A stretch of DNA of 64,000 nt, taken from assembly GCA_030765455.1 (NCBI GenBank), contig JAVCCM010000051.1:1-64000 (forward strand), written 5' to 3'. The notes beneath the pieces are model-generated. The model did no database searches. It had not been told where the DNA came from and saw only the letters and a program-made list of their open reading frames with translations. Below, one piece after another: positions 63,215 to 64,000 of the stretch; position 1 is the stretch's first letter; every line of letters starts with the position of its first letter. The translations under genes and the position numbers were made by a program. Source of the stretch: Candidatus Electryonea clarkiae. GTDB taxonomy: Bacteria; Electryoneota; Electryoneia; Electryoneales; Electryoneaceae.

Positions 63215-63473
63215 GATAATGCCAAAACCCGGTATTCTCGACCCGCAGGGCAAAGCAGTCAATCAAGCTTTACATCAATTAGGTTATAATGAAGTTAACG
63301 AAGTTAAAGTTGGAAAGATCATTAGACTCGATATAGATGAAACTGATCACGAAACTGCTATTGCTAAAGCTGAGGATATGGCTGTCAGACTACTGCACAA
63401 TCCAAACGTAGAAAGTTTCCGGGTGGTTTTGCCCGAAGAGATCGACAATACCGTTGAGGAAAAGCTGCAATGA
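63198..63473 (+). CDS. purS: Phosphoribosylformylglycinamidine synthase subunit PurS
   Basis: This 91-residue small subunit of the three-part FGAM synthase links PurQ (glutaminase) and PurL. It shows the family pattern: 'VEIMPKPGILDPQGKAV', 'LGY.EVNEVKVGKII' and 'AEDMAVRLLHNPNVESF'. ATG 63198 lies within the pssA end, with GAGGAGG about ten bases upstream, and the stop overlaps the purQ ATG. Confidence 0.95.
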   Translation: MIVIVEIMPKPGILDPQGKAVNQALHQLGYNEVNEVKVGKIIRLDIDETDHETAIAKAEDMAVRLLHNPNVESFRVVLPEEIDNTVEEKLQ

Positions 63474-64000
63474 AATGGGGTGTAGTTGTTTTCCCGGGGT
63501 CCAATTGTGACCATGACGCTTATGACGCGCTTAGCAGATTATTGGGACAGGAAGTCAAATATGTCTGGCATCAGGATCGTAACATTGCCGATCTGGATGC
63601 TGTTTTGCTTCCGGGCGGCTTCTCTTATGGCGACTATCTGAGAGCAGGAGCAATTGCGAGATTCAGCGATATCATGGACGAAGTTGTCACCTTTGCGCAT
63701 GAAGGGGGAACTGTAATCGGAATTTGCAATGGATTCCAGGTGCTGACTGAAGCCGGTTTATTACCCGGAGCATTAATTAGAAACACCAGCCTTCGTTTTA
63801 TTTGCGAAGACGTTCCGATTCGTGTAGAGCATACGGACTGCCGGTTCAGCGCTTCCTGTTCAACTGGAGATGTGCTGAAAATACCAATCGCTCATAACGA
63901 AGGAAACTATGTCCTTAATGATACTGAACTGGAAGATATCCTGGCAAAAGGACAGGTTTTGTTTCGCTATTGTTCACCTGGGGGTGAAATAAATGATCAA
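63470..64000 (+). CDS. purQ: Phosphoribosylformylglycinamidine synthase subunit PurQ (3' truncated by window)
   Basis: This is the glutaminase subunit of FGAM synthase. It starts at ATG 63470, overlapping the purS stop (ATGA), and runs off the window end; 177 codons are present of about 225-230. Visible are 'VVFPGSNCDHDAYDAL', 'LLPGGFSYGDYLRAGA' and the nucleophile Cys86 in 'GICNGFQVL', plus 'IAHNEGNY' with the catalytic His. purL would be expected next. Confidence 0.95.
   Translation, partial: MKWGVVVFPGSNCDHDAYDALSRLLGQEVKYVWHQDRNIADLDAVLLPGGFSYGDYLRAGAIARFSDIMDEVVTFAHEGGTVIGICNGFQVLTEAGLLPGALIRNTSLRFICEDVPIRVEHTDCRFSASCSTGDVLKIPIAHNEGNYVLNDTELEDILAKGQVLFRYCSPGGEINDQ

Overview
The window looks like the chromosome of an uncultured Gram-negative bacterium of the FCB superphylum (the broad Bacteroidetes / Ignavibacteria / Calditrichota / Marinimicrobia / KSB1 neighbourhood). 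The evidence is three secreted proteins ending in a type IX secretion (T9SS) type A sorting domain of the YPNPFN...VYN.LG...GxY style, a TonB receptor paired with a DUF4249 lipoprotein, many lipoprotein signal peptides, LVIVD, PD40 and choice-of-anchor-D repeat proteins, and moderate GC (a little over 40% by eye). The exact phylum cannot be fixed from the sequence alone. I saw no rRNA, tRNA, CRISPR array, integrase or intact insertion sequence.

Layout. 0-5.5 kb: a sugar-nucleotide pyrophosphorylase, a T9SS-secreted protein, and an HU-like protein preceded by a 46-residue Arg-rich mini-protein. 5.6-12.2 kb: an MFS transporter, divergent from a three-gene envelope operon (NHL-repeat lipoprotein, lamin-tail lipoprotein, alginate-export-like porin), then an M3 oligoendopeptidase. 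12.2-20.7 kb (minus strand): a TonB receptor / DUF4249 operon with a stranded T9SS-tail fragment behind it, a 13-14-repeat LVIVD T9SS protein and a PAP2 phosphatase. 20.9-26.9 kb (minus): a five-gene peptide/nickel-type ABC importer whose second permease carries an unusual insertion.

27.1-49.5 kb (minus): the most striking part. Five same-strand genes encode a class III cyclase with periplasmic PEGA and helical-repeat domains, a PD40-propeller protein, a 4,684-residue lipoprotein built from about 38 ASH/choice-of-anchor-D repeats, a PD40-propeller protein with two DUF5683-like modules, and a small helical-repeat exported protein. Together they look like an uncharacterised envelope-sensing or giant surface-fibre locus.

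50.1-55.7 kb (minus): a canonical HU protein with a clear terminator, a DMT transporter translationally coupled to a LicC-like nucleotidyltransferase, a secreted protein of unknown function and a beta-helix T9SS protein. 56.3-64.0 kb (plus): a tightly overlapping housekeeping operon ecfT-truA-tal-htrA-purB-purC-psd-pssA-purS-purQ(partial), in which the purine genes are interrupted by two phosphatidylethanolamine synthesis genes. Intergenic DNA carries dispersed repeats, REP-like palindromes and several operator-like palindromes.
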